Source: Siphonodentalium dalli (taxonomy: Eukaryota; Mollusca; Scaphopoda; Gadilida; Siphonodentaliidae). From it: a DNA stretch of 64,000 bases. Location: assembly GCA_032622095.1 (NCBI GenBank), contig CP136062.1:226374578-226438577 (forward strand), given 5' to 3'. Positions 20,801-30,240 of this stretch are shown here, piece after piece. Position 1 is the first letter of the stretch, and each line of letters starts with the position of its first letter. The translations under genes and the position numbers were made by a program. The notes beneath the pieces were generated by a model. It was not told the DNA's origin and ran no database searches. It saw only the letters and a list, made by a program, of their open reading frames with translations.

Positions 20801-21010
20801 TTAACCCTTTACCCAACAGAAGGGCCCTGTGCCAATGCATTCTCTTATATATTGGCACAGGGCATAACTGTAACCATCACAATGTGGTCAAGGAGCCGGT
20901 TCCAATGATATCCATATGTGTATGGTTTTATTGAGACAGACCGAAGATATTTTAGGCTGTTGAAGCTTTATTTGGCCGGTTTTTGGCCGGTTTGTTGGGT
21001 AAAAGCTTAA
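20801..21010 (+). mobile_element. TTAA-A element, copy 7, hairpins collapsed
   Basis: Ends and the unique right arm are intact, but both hairpins and the spacer are reduced to CCAATGCATTCTCTTATATA followed directly by TTGGCACAGGG. Probably a deletion between the inverted hairpins. Confidence 0.85.
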
Positions 21011-21198
21011 ATATCCAGAACTTCCCATGACCAAGAATAAAACATAAACAATAAAACTAGCACTCCCGACCCATTCTTCTGAAAACGTTGGATGAAAATC
21101 CAGCAATTTATTCATATTTGGCAAACCAATTGGAACAAAAGCATTTCAGCCTGTCATATTAAAATTGCTGGCAGGTTTCAACCAGTCAATGACCTAGA

Positions 21199-21589
21199 TA
21201 CAGTAATGCCCTAAATAATCGACTTCTTAACCACAGCATAATTATGTGTAACTTTTCAGGATTTAGTCGGAAATATGGCTTGTTGCCACCCATCGGAAAG
21301 CTCTCAGTGAGAACTTTCCGATGAATGGCAACAAGCCATATTTCCGACTAAATACTGAAAAGTTACCCATAATTCTGCTGTGGTTAACCCTTTACCCAAC
21401 AGAACGGCCCTGTGCCAATGCATTCTCTTATATATGTGGTCAAGGAGCCGGTTCCAATGATATCCATATTTGTATGGTTCTATTGAGACAGACCGAAGAT
21501 ATTTTAGGCTGTTGAAGCTTTATTTGGCCGGTTTTGGCCGGTTTGTTGGGTAAAGGGTTAAGGAGTCGATTATTTAGGGGTTTACTGTA
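21199..21589. mobile_element. D foldback element with nested TTAA-A
   Basis: Complete D arms (TACAGTAATGCCCTAAATAA to TTTACTGTA). A TTAA-A element is inserted at the TTAA within the D motif GCTGTGG-TTAA-GGAGTCG; removing it restores the D consensus. Confidence 0.9.
21384..21561 (+). mobile_element. TTAA-A element, copy 8, deleted
   Basis: TTAA both sides. The hairpins are deleted so that CATTCTCTTATATATG joins directly to TGGTCAAGGAGCCGG. Nested in the D element at 21199-21589. Confidence 0.9.
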
Positions 21590-21631
21590 TGTATGTGTTG
21601 ACATCTTTGCGGCATATTATGTACACTGGTA

Positions 21632-21763
21632 CCCTTTTATAAATGTCCACTCCATGTAATAACCCTTACATGACTGCAGCTTCCGGAAATATTGTGAAAA
21701 ACATTCTCTTATATCCCTTTACCCAACAGAACGGCCCTGTGCCAATGCATTCTCTTATATATG
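21632..21763 (+). repeat. Duplicate block with truncated TTAA-A end
   Basis: Matches 22289-22410: CTTTTATAAATGTCCACT, a TTAA-C right-end segment, then CCCTTTACCCAACAGAACGG. Here the A element stops after ATTCTCTTATATATG and unrelated DNA follows. The A end is flanked by ATAT rather than TTAA. Confidence 0.7.
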
Positions 21764-22288
21764 TATAAACGTAATTCAAAACAATTCGATCAAAAAGCAG
21801 GCTATAGACCCATTATTATCAGACTATACTTTGTATATAAACTAAAACCAGATACCTCATTATAAGATATACTGGTATATTATACCTACAACATATTATT
21901 GACTTTACTTTTGACCTATATAGGCTTGTTGACCAACTTTGGTTATAATTTAAAGGTATGCATACTAAAAAATTATTACCTACACCAATTTTAAGTTAAC
22001 TTATTATAAATGCATTCAATTTTAACCATAGTGAATACTATGTTTGTTACATAAACAATAGTAACAAATAATTCAACCTAAATACAATATTGATAATTAA
22101 AAGATATTTGACTGACTTCCAGGGTGCTCTATAATTTTATCTTTTACTTCTGCCTTTTTACGTTTGACTGGCTATAAAACTGCTCCTACGGCAGACTATC
22201 TGTTCATCATTAGCATAATACAGCTTCCGGTGGGCCTAGGACACTGTGGCATCACCCATTGCTCACTATGAATGTGGGCACCATAAAA
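21764..22288. other. Unassigned AT-rich sequence
   Basis: No gene, transposon end or repeat seen between the two duplicate blocks. Confidence 0.3.
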
Positions 22289-22315
22289 CCTTTTATAAAT
22301 GTCCACTACATGTAA

Positions 22316-22990
22316 TAACCCTTACAGCTTCCTGAAATATTGTGAAAAACATTCTCTTATAACCCTTTACCCAACAGAACGGCCCTGTGCCAATGCATTC
22401 TCTTATATATGCGAATCGACCATAGGTCGCCTCGCATATATAAGAGAATGCATTGGCTTAACACATTAAAAATTAAAAAATTGTTAAAGAATGTAAGAAA
22501 AAATGGTAAAAAGTGTTAAAAAAAGAATTTTTTTAGGCCAATGCATTCTCTTATATATGCGAGGCGACCTATGGTCGACTCACATATATAAGAGAATGCA
22601 TTGGCACAGGGCATAACTGTAACCATCACAATGTGGTCAATGAACCGGTTCCAATGATATCCATATTTGTATGGTTTTACAGACAGACAGACAGACCCAA
22701 GATAATTTAGGCTATTGCAGCTTTATTTGGCCGTTTTTGGCCGGTTTGTTGGGTAAAGGGATATAAGCGAGTTTCCCATATAGGGAGCTAGCTTGCATAT
22801 GTAAGAGAATATTAATTTGGTCTAACAATATTTACCCTGACCTTGTAAGCCAGTGCATTATCTTATAAATGTATGAGGCTCCTTATAGGAGATTATATAA
22901 CTCACATGTATATAAGAGAATTCACTGGCAGTCTGGCAGGATCTTTAATGCTGCGCCAGTGCATGTGACACGTCATGAAAGGACTAAGTA
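22316..22990 (-). mobile_element. TTAA-C element with nested TTAA-A
   Basis: Degraded C ends (CCCTTACAGCTTCCTGAAAT left; CACGTCATGAAAGGACTAA right). The first hairpin is interrupted at ATTCTCTTATA by a full TTAA-A copy and resumes as ATATAAGCGAGTTTCCC. The second hairpin has tip GCTCC/GGAG. Confidence 0.7.
22363..22760 (+). mobile_element. TTAA-A element, copy 9, non-TTAA site
   Basis: Complete ends CCCTTTACCCAACA and TGTTGGGTAAAGGG with two hairpins, but flanks are ATAA on the left and ATAT on the right instead of TTAA. It contains a short (AGAC)n expansion near 22681. Nested inside a C hairpin. Confidence 0.85.
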
Positions 22991-23224
22991 ATACTTGGCA
23001 AGTTATCAACACATTGATTGTGCTGTATACAGAAAGATCGCTAATTAATGCATGAAAAGGCTATAAAATGGAACTAACATCCACTCTCAATGCATGCTAT
23101 ACACAAACAGCTTAATGTCCAATCCCAGATTTATAGCGTGACTTATGTGGGGCATACAGAATAACTCATCAGGGATACAGAATAACCATCAGGGATACCA
23201 AATAACCCATCAGGCTCAATATAA

Positions 23225-23420
23225 AAGAATGTTAAAGCTCGGCCCTCCTTTCCTGTTAATCCAGTTACCTCAAATAAAGTGCAATACTCTAGAATCTATA
23301 TTCCAGAATATTCTTGCTTTATTCAAGTTAATTATTTCAGTCCAAAATGTATTTCTGGTTCTAAGGCATTATTCCTGGTTCTAAGGCATTTTTCCTGGTT
23401 CTAAGGCATTTTATTTATTA
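23225..23420 (+). repeat. Repeat L, copy 3
   Basis: CTGTTAATCCAGTTACCTCA, AATAAAGTGCAATACTCTAG, TTCCAGAATATTCTTGCTTT and a thrice-repeated CCTGGTTCTAAGGCATT. Matches 37130-37300. Confidence 0.55.
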
Positions 23421-23574
23421 TTACTTGGTTTACGGATTTCCCTTTCCAGATTAAAGCTGTTTGTCAATAAAAAATAAAATTTTAGTTTTTTTTTTTGTTA
23501 TTTCCGCCAATGGGAATATTAATCGAGACATATAAACATTTTTTTTTTGTAAGTATATGTTTAATTAACCCTTT

Positions 23575-23741
23575 GAGTGCCAGGGGCCGATATTATCGGC
23601 CCTAAACCTACACAAAAAATTGTTAGGCCAATGTATTCTCTTATATATGCGAGGCGACCTATACTCGCATATATAAGAGAATGCATTGGCACAGGGTATA
23701 TGGGTTGATACAAAAATCGGACCTGGCACTCAAAGGGTTAA
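23575..23741 (+). mobile_element. TTAA-B element, copy 5, internally deleted
   Basis: TTAA both sides; ends and GGCCGATATTATCGGCC palindrome kept. The AT-rich spacer is nearly gone and the hairpin tip has lost bases (GGCGACCTATACTCGC). Confidence 0.85.
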
Positions 23742-24015
23742 GTAAAATATACAACAACACCGATTTAACAGCGAAGCATCCCGATGATGTTTATGGTCTT
23801 GAATGTCAACACCAACATGGCAGACACTGATATTGGAGATATTTTTTCATCTATCTGTATCTTGCTTTAAAGAAACATCCAAATAAAAAAATATATTTGT
23901 CCATGCTTGTTTTAGATGAGGAGATTATTATACAGCAAATATTTTATTTCTCCTGACCCTATTCATTTGACAATTTCAATTTTTTTTTTAATTATACAGA
24001 TTTTATTTTTATTTT

Positions 24016-24552
24016 GTTCCCTCCCACCTCTCCATACCTTTGTTCCCTCCCACCCCCCTACCTTTGTTCCCTCCCACCTCTCCATACCTTTGTTCCCTCC
24101 CACCCCCCTACCTTTGTTCCCTCCCACCTCCCCCTACCTTTGTTCCCTCCCACCTCCCCTACCTTTGTTCCCTCCCACCTCCCCCTACCTTTGTTCCCTC
24201 TCACCTCCCCCTACCTTTGTTCCCTCCCACCTCCCCCTACCTTTGTTCCCTCCCACCTCCCCCTACATTTGTTCCCTCCCACCTCCCCCTACCTTTGTTC
24301 CCTCCCACCTCTCCATACCTTTGTTCCCTCCCACCCCCTACCTTTGTTCCCTCCCACCTCCCCCTACCTTTGTTCCCTCCCACCTCCCCTACCTTTGTTC
24401 CCTCCCACCTCCCCCTACCTTTGTTCCCTCTCACCTCCCCCTACTTTGTCCCCTCTCACCTCCCCCTACCTTTGTTCCCTCCCACCTCCCCTACCTTTGT
24501 TCCCTCCCACCTCCCCCTACCTTTGTTCCCTCCCACCTCCCCCTACCTTTGA
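24016..24552 (+). repeat. 26-bp pyrimidine-rich minisatellite
   Basis: About 20 units of CTTTGTTCCCTCCCACCTCC plus CCCTAC with length variants of 24-28 bp. The strand is almost pure C/T with G only in TTTGTT. Frames of 170-223 codons run through it but encode only low-complexity Pro/Ser/Leu/Phe repeats; I do not treat them as genes. Confidence 0.95.
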
Positions 24553-24636
24553 GCCAAATAATCAGTAAACCAAGTAATACAAAATAAAATGCCTTAACAT
24601 GAATAAAATTTAATATAAGGAATTGTGAGAAAACAA

Positions 24637-25135
24637 TAGCACAGTGGGTTAGCATCATCAAATTCACCCTCTGATGACCTCATTCTGCTTAGGCCTCAAC
24701 AGCTTTGGGAAACCTAGGATCAGATTGAAGTTCCCCAGTTGAAGTTGGTGATATGTTCACACATTAGTCACCTCGATTATGCATTTTATCTTCTGCAATT
24801 TAGGGGATATAGAAACTGAACAGAAGGGAAAAAGTAACTAAAAACAATGTTAATTGAGACTATAGTCTATAGATAGTTCCCAGAAGATGAGGCTTTAAAG
24901 CAGAATGAGTTCCCAGAGGGTGAATTTGGTGATGCTAGCCCACAGTGTGGGATAGCATCACAAAATTCACTGTCTGGGGACCTCATTCTGCAAATGACAG
25001 ACATACTATTTGCAAGCTTGTATGACAAGGGGTTACAACTTACATTTAATTTGAGACTAATGATACTTCCCAGAAGATGAGGCTTAAGCAGAATGAGATT
25101 CCCAGAAGGTGAATTTAGTGATGCTAGCCGCTATT
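24637..25135 (+). mobile_element. E-long repeats, tandem pair
   Basis: One unit with GTTAGCATCATCAAATTCAC, TTCTGCAATTTAGGGGATAT and the E foldback (TGATGCTAGCCCACAG), then a second partial unit from 25045 (AGATGAGGCTTAAGCAGAAT). Confidence 0.6.
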
Positions 25136-25199
25136 TCCAGGTAATTGCACAAATGTGACATGCAGATAACGATAATTCTCACACACCAGGGACACGCCA

Positions 25200-25440
25200 A
25201 GAGGATAACTAGGGAGACGTACATCTTCTCCCTAAATTTTGTAACTTCTCCCTAATTTTTGTCCTAGATAGAAGTGTTCCTCTCTCATTTACCTATTATG
25301 ACTTCTCCCTGATAGCAGTCCACTTCTCCCTAATAATCAAATGGAGAGAAGTGACATCTCTCATATACTCATTATGACTTCTCCCTGGTAGCAGTCCACT
25401 TCTCCCTAATAATCAAATGGGGAGAATTGATTTCTCCCAA
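25200..25440 (+). repeat. Short duplicated block rich in CTTCTCCCT
   Basis: A 76-bp offset duplicate (GACTTCTCCCTGATAGCAG at 25299 and GACTTCTCCCTGGTAGCAG at 25375) preceded by more CTTCTCCCTAA motifs. Ends in an inverted GGGAGAA/TTCTCCC pair. Confidence 0.7.
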
Positions 25441-26519
25441 TTTGAAAACTCTAGGCTGTTCCCTGTCACACACAGTTGTGTAAATTGAACCAAAGTGACA
25501 TACAGATAAAGATAATGATCGCACAACGTTGTGTAAATTAATCAACTTCAACATGTTTCAGTGATTTCCAATCTTCATATAGAATTTTTTTCTCCCAATC
25601 CATCTGGTAATTATATGCGCTGACGTGTTCTCTTCTTTAGCTTTTTACCAAGAAAATCCTTCAAAATCCACATACTGTTTCCTTATCGACTCGAAAGTAG
25701 CTTAGAAGATTCGTCACCGAGATATGTAACTGAAGATAACGTCGATGAAAATTTTGATTTTAACACAAGACACATCTTTTCACACTACTTAAGCACACAT
25801 TTCTTTATTCTGCTGTTACAACACACATGTATACTATCAAATCCAAATTGAACCCTTTGGCTATAAATTTCTCTTGGCCCTTTGCTAGCTATCCAAATTA
25901 CTTTCTAAATTTGTAATAGCCCAACATCAGGTTACGATTATATTTTCTCCCATTTGTTAACTGTGGTGACGGTGTTTCTGCTGTGATTTTAATATAATTA
26001 CATTTTGGACCTTTTGCAGTACACCCCACCGCTGTTATCAATGGGTATACACAGCCTATTTGTGATTGGGACCTTTAAAAACGTTCCGCCGTCAGGCTAC
26101 CAATTACTTCTATATTTTAGTTGACACTACAGTAGAGATCTTGTATCATACTCCACAATATGTATTCAGGACATGTCATCGCCTGCATGCATACCAGTGG
26201 TTTTAAGAACCTACCCTCAGTCGAGTGACATTCCTTGCAACCCTTGAATAATCTCACAACACGTACTGTTTCCTTTATAATATCGACTCGAAAGTAGCCA
26301 CAGCTCAAAGATTCAGATTGATTTCATAATCAAAATAGTAATGTGACAAGAGATTTAGCCTTTAGCCTTCAGAATTCCAATCAAGTATTGTAACGAATTA
26401 AGTCCCCACCCCCAGGATTCTGTTTCGTTATAACAAAATTTAATTAAAGGGTCTCCGAATCCAAAGTACTATCATATTACTCCGTAAGATATAAAGGAGG
26501 TGACTAAAAATACTTCTTG
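25441..26519. other. Unassigned sequence
   Basis: No gene recognised. TACTGTTTCC and ATCGACTCGAAAGTAGC occur in both 25670-25700 and 26264-26300, a weak direct duplication. A 63-codon minus-strand frame overlaps the second copy; no known domain. Confidence 0.3.
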
Positions 26520-26917
26520 TTAAAGGTACACAATCCGATTTGGTCTGATGGTCCCCATATCATCCGATTCCAACAACAACATTTCTTGAAATGCCGCTTC
26601 AGTTATCAGAATCGATTAATTGCCAAAAAATAGTGCTAACCATTGTCAACTATAGTATAAAATTGCCCAAAAAGTGTTATATATCAACATTTAGTTCAAT
26701 GCAATTTGGTATCGAGATTAAGTCGGTCGGCATTCATTAAATATATGCCATGCTGCCAAATATTTCACAGGTGGTTAATAAATCAGATTTAATAAATCGC
26801 TATCTGATAACTCTGAGCTTTGATGGGTGGGTTTCTTGACTCGAATCAAATATTGTTTACCCTTGAAGCCAAATAAAGAGTAATTTAGGAGCGTTAATTC
26901 GTATTATGCATCTTTAA
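26520..26917 (+). mobile_element. TTAA-I element, copy 1
   Basis: TTAA then AGGTACACAATCCGATT on the left and a worn right end (ATTATGCATCT, TTAA). Interior matches 61810-62157 (GGTCCCCATATCATC, TCAGTTATCAGAATCGATTA). No ORF of note. Confidence 0.65.
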
Positions 26918-27125
26918 ATGCTGTAAATGGTCTGTCGTGATTAATAGCGCCAGAATACTAACTTATCAGTTTCACGCACCCGAACAATTCCATAATATGT
27001 ATTTAAACATTGACATACTTGGATCCTCGGTTGTGCTGGAGACGACGATGTCCTGGTCCCCTGGTTCATCGGTTCCCATCAATGGTAAAGCTAGGTTTAA
27101 TTTCAACCCGTGGAAAATAAATGAG

Positions 27126-27350
27126 TTAACCTTTTCATGACGGGAGCTGCGCAGATGCAGCATTAAAGACCCTGTGCCAGTACATTCTCTTATATATGCA
27201 AATCTCCCTTTAGGGAGCCTCACATATATAAGAGAATGCATTGGATTACAAGGTCAAAGTAAATATATATTGTTAGGCCAAAATATTCTCCTGCGAGGAT
27301 CCCTATTGGAACAAGGTTTTCGCAAAATATCAGGAAGCTCCAGTCATGGA
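27126..27350 (+). mobile_element. TTAA-C element, degraded
   Basis: TTAA, CCTTTTCATGACGGGAGCTG, hairpin 1 with tip CTCCC/GGGAG, a damaged hairpin 2 (CCAAAATATTCTCCTGCGAG), and right end CAGGAAGCTCCAGTCATGG without a TTAA. An E element follows, then an inverted C left end (CAGCTCCCGTCATGAAG at 27521). Confidence 0.65.
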
Positions 27351-27352
27351 AG

Positions 27353-27503
27353 CAAGCCTTGAAATAGTGTGTCTGTCATTTGCAGAATGAGGTCCCCAGA
27401 GGATGAATTTGGTGATGCTAGCCCGCTATGCAGGGTAGCATCACTAAATTCACCCTCTGGGAACCTCATTCTGCAAATGACAGACACACTATTTCAAGGC
27501 TTG
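27353..27503. mobile_element. E foldback element
   Basis: CAAGCCTTGAAATAGTGTGT to ACACTATTTCAAGGCTTG with arms of about 70 bp and centre GCTAGCCCGCTATGCAGGGT. Nearly perfect palindrome. Confidence 0.8.
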
Positions 27504-27829
27504 TGCTGCACCATGCAGTGCAGCTCCCGTCATGAAGTATTAATTTCAACCCATTGAAAATAAATGAGTTACGGCATGAGAAAGAACTTAAAAGCATTTA
27601 TAAAAGACTTATCGAACTTCCCGGGCAAAAATCCAATATTTTTTCAAATTAAACATTCTGTTTTTGTGTAATGCCAAATCACTTGACAAGGAAGAAGCCA
27701 TGAACGATATATTACGAAGCCCAATATTTAAATGTGAAACAAGTTGAGCGTACAGGACGTTAGATTTTATAGGTTTCTCTTGTAGTTATGCTAAAGGATT
27801 TTGCAACAAAGACCGACCCAAGAGCCAAC

Positions 27830-28166
27830 TTAACCCTTTACCCAACAAACCGGCCAAAACCTGCCAAATAAAGCTTCAACAGCCTAAAATATCTTCGGTC
27901 TGTCTCAATAGAACCATACAAATATGGATATCATTGGAACCGGCTCCTTGACCACATTGTGATAGTTACAGTTATGCCCTGTGCCAATGCATTCTCTTAT
28001 ATATGCGAGTCGACCATAGGTCGCCTCGCATATATAAGAGAATGCATTGGCCTAAAAAATGTGTTAAGCCAATGCATTCTCTTATATATGCGAGGCGACC
28101 TATGGTCGACTCGCATATATAAGAGAATGCATTGGCACAGGGCCCTTCTGTTGGGTAAAGGGTTAA
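27830..28166 (-). mobile_element. TTAA-A element, copy 10, short spacer
   Basis: TTAA both sides, both hairpins intact, but the AT-rich spacer is cut to GCCTAAAAAATGTGTTAAGCC-type length so the two inverted hairpins nearly touch. Confidence 0.9.
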
Positions 28167-28319
28167 AGGACAGCCATGAGTGACGATCCAATTAAACAGA
28201 AACCAAATCTTAAACGACTGCGTCAAAAAACGCATACAAAACGTCTTTGAGAACCATGCGTGCCTAATACACTAGTGCAGCTAAAAGGTGCACTGACTAG
28301 GGTACTCAAATTAAAGCAC

Positions 28320-28466
28320 AAAAGAGCACTGCCACGGTCACCTAATATGCCCGAGCACCGCCTCGGTCACCTAATATGCCCGAGCACTGCCAGTCACATA
28401 ATACGGCGAGCACCGCCACAGTCGCATAATACCCACCCCCAGCACTGCCAGTCGCATAATATGCCC
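28320..28466 (+). repeat. Degenerate tandem repeat
   Basis: About five units of roughly 27-30 bp with GAGCACTGCCA-GTCACATAATA-GCCC. Contains CACGGTCACCTAATATGCCC twice. Confidence 0.75.
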
Positions 28467-28499
28467 ATCATCTCAAATTACATCTCAGATGTTAGAAAG

Positions 28500-28960
28500 T
28501 TTCCATAAGGTAGCTCATATATACACAAACTTCCCACCATCATCATCATCGAGACCATCGTCATTGTAACCATGTCAATAAACCGACACTTGTTCTCCGT
28601 CAACACTGCAGATTATTCAGTAGTGTTTAACATTTACACAATTTCCAGCAATTTTGACCAACCTGGGGGGTACTGTACTTCAAATCTATGCTGAGACATT
28701 ATCTTTTGGTATAGAACCCATCAAGCATGTTTTATTTTCGACAGAAATGTTATGTGTAATCAAATGTCTTTACTTTTATGGCTTCTTCGTACAATTTGTC
28801 AAGAGTTATACCCCTTGGTTTGAACACAAAACGCTTAAATTTACACATTTTTAAACTCAAATTGTCCATATTCAAAACAAAATAGAAGAGAATGTCAGTA
28901 AATATGATCTTCTTCCACCTGATAGAGCTATGTTAGTGCTGAGAAATAATTGAAATAGAA
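28500..28960. other. Unassigned sequence
   Basis: No gene or transposon termini seen. It includes GGGGGGTACTGTACTTCAAA at 28665, faintly like the H terminus but without a partner. Confidence 0.3.
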
Positions 28961-28961
28961 A

Positions 28962-29291
28962 TAGAGGATCTCACATGAGTTTCTATTTTATACAGAATTT
29001 ATCAACCGAGTTCACTAAATTCGATTTGAGCCGAGGTTTACCGAGGCTCAAATAGAATTTAGTGGACGAGGTTGGTAAATTACGTATAAAATAGGACGAG
29101 TGTGAGATACCTTTTATCACATGATCAAATAAACACGAAGCAATGCGAAATATCCATCGAAAACAACGATAATAAACTACAGCGATCGCAAGTTATTTGA
29201 AGAACGCCGTGACATCATCGCACGCGCTGATATTAAACGTGTCTATTACTGATAATTATGAAACTGCTTTTATGGCCAAATTATGTGATAA
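28962..29291 (-). repeat. Repeat G, copy 1
   Basis: Near-identical inverted copy lies at 57030-57364. Contains a strong internal palindrome (TCTATTTTATACAGAATTTA and its mirror; GAGCCGAGG/CCGAGGCTC) and a region with CATCGCACGCGCTGATATTA. A 63-codon frame starts inside it. It is followed by the tRNA-like segment, so G may be the 3' part of a SINE. Confidence 0.65.
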
Positions 29292-29411
29292 AAATAGTTA
29301 TAACGCAATTTCAAAGAAATGTCTTGCAAGTGCAGATGACAGAATTCAGGGGAGAGAAATTGAACTATTTTCCTATAGAAGCATGTAATTTTGAGACAGT
29401 GCAATTTTTTT

Positions 29412-29512
29412 GGGGATTTGGTGGGATTCGAACCCAAGCACATGATAGCAAGCGCGCGCCTGTGACTCAATGTTCGACGTCAATATACCACATGGCCACC
29501 AATGCGACCTAA
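29412..29512 (-). mobile_element. tRNA-derived SINE head or tRNA pseudogene
   Basis: On the minus strand, GGTGGCCATGTGG resembles an A box and GGGTTCGAATCCC is a good B box with a TGGG/CCCA T-stem. Box spacing is long, as in Leu/Ser type tRNAs. The acceptor stem does not pair well and there is a body reaching toward repeat G, so a SINE is more likely than a working tRNA. Confidence 0.5.
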
Positions 29513-30039
29513 AAAAAAAAGAACCTCAAATGGCCGCTGTATTCCAACGTCACACTTAGGTCACTATATCCAAATTTTTAAGATCTCTATTTAAGGTCGA
29601 CTATATTTTCCTATAACCAAACACACTGCTTGGCCTCCAGTGAATACGAAAACCATGTTATGTATCCAACTTTTGTGAACTTTCCCAGTTTTGTTAAATA
29701 ATTAAACCTTCAAACCAGTAATGTCACATTTAACACAGGCTACACTGGCTGAAATACTTACTATATATTAAATATATTGTTTTTCTATGCTTCAAACCCC
29801 CTACAACCTGATAAATCGTGTACTGATACATAAGTGCGGTGAGAATCATGGACCAATTAATCCTTCGAGCACAAAGGGTTCACCCTTGCCGAAAAAATTA
29901 TTATGGTTTTCGCCATTTCTGAATTTTTTTGGCCATTTTCCAGAAACTGTAGCCAAATTGAACAACGAAAATATAGGATCATCGAGAAAACCGAAACTAA
30001 AACAAAAATATAAAGAATTAAACATTAAATATAACCCCC
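29513..30039. other. Unassigned sequence
   Basis: No clear gene. A 101-codon frame (29787-30092) covers text with low-complexity Lys/Asn and runs into a poly-C and CCCTAA stretch, so I do not accept it as a protein. Confidence 0.3.
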
Positions 30040-30240
30040 CCCCCCTAACCCTAACCCTAATCCTAAACATATTGACTGAAAAATGTTACTAAGGAATAAA
30101 AGCACTGACAAAATTATGCATGCAAGCAAGTCAAAATGAAAGTGTCAATGACACTGTAGCTCAACTTAGGTAGGGGAATAATTTAATGGTTGACAGTAAA
30201 TGGAGGAATAGGAAAGGTGCTAATTGAAATGTCTAACATG
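30040..30240 (+). repeat. Repeat K, copy 2, with CCCTAA units
   Basis: Poly-C, then CCTAACCCTAACCCTAAT (telomere-like, about three units), then ATATTGACTGAAAAATGTTA and GACAAAATTATGCATG as in copy 1 (2950-3020). The telomere-like run belongs to the repeat, because copy 1 has a degenerate version in the same place. Confidence 0.5.

Noticed and set aside
23916-24587. 223-codon Pro/Leu/Phe/Ser-rich frame
   Set aside because: It is the 26-bp pyrimidine minisatellite read through in one of three equally open frames. Low complexity, no domain.
29412-29512. Functional tRNA gene
   Set aside because: The B box and T-stem are good, but the acceptor arms do not pair and the A-B spacing is long. A SINE head is a better fit.
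30039-30066. Interstitial telomere repeat (CCCTAA)n
   Set aside because: Only about three units, and the paralogous K repeat at 2950-2975 has a degenerate version in the same position, so it belongs to the repeat rather than to a telomere fusion.
29787-30092. 101-codon frame as a gene
   Set aside because: It runs into a poly-C/CCCTAA repeat and has a low-complexity Lys-rich middle. No family resemblance.
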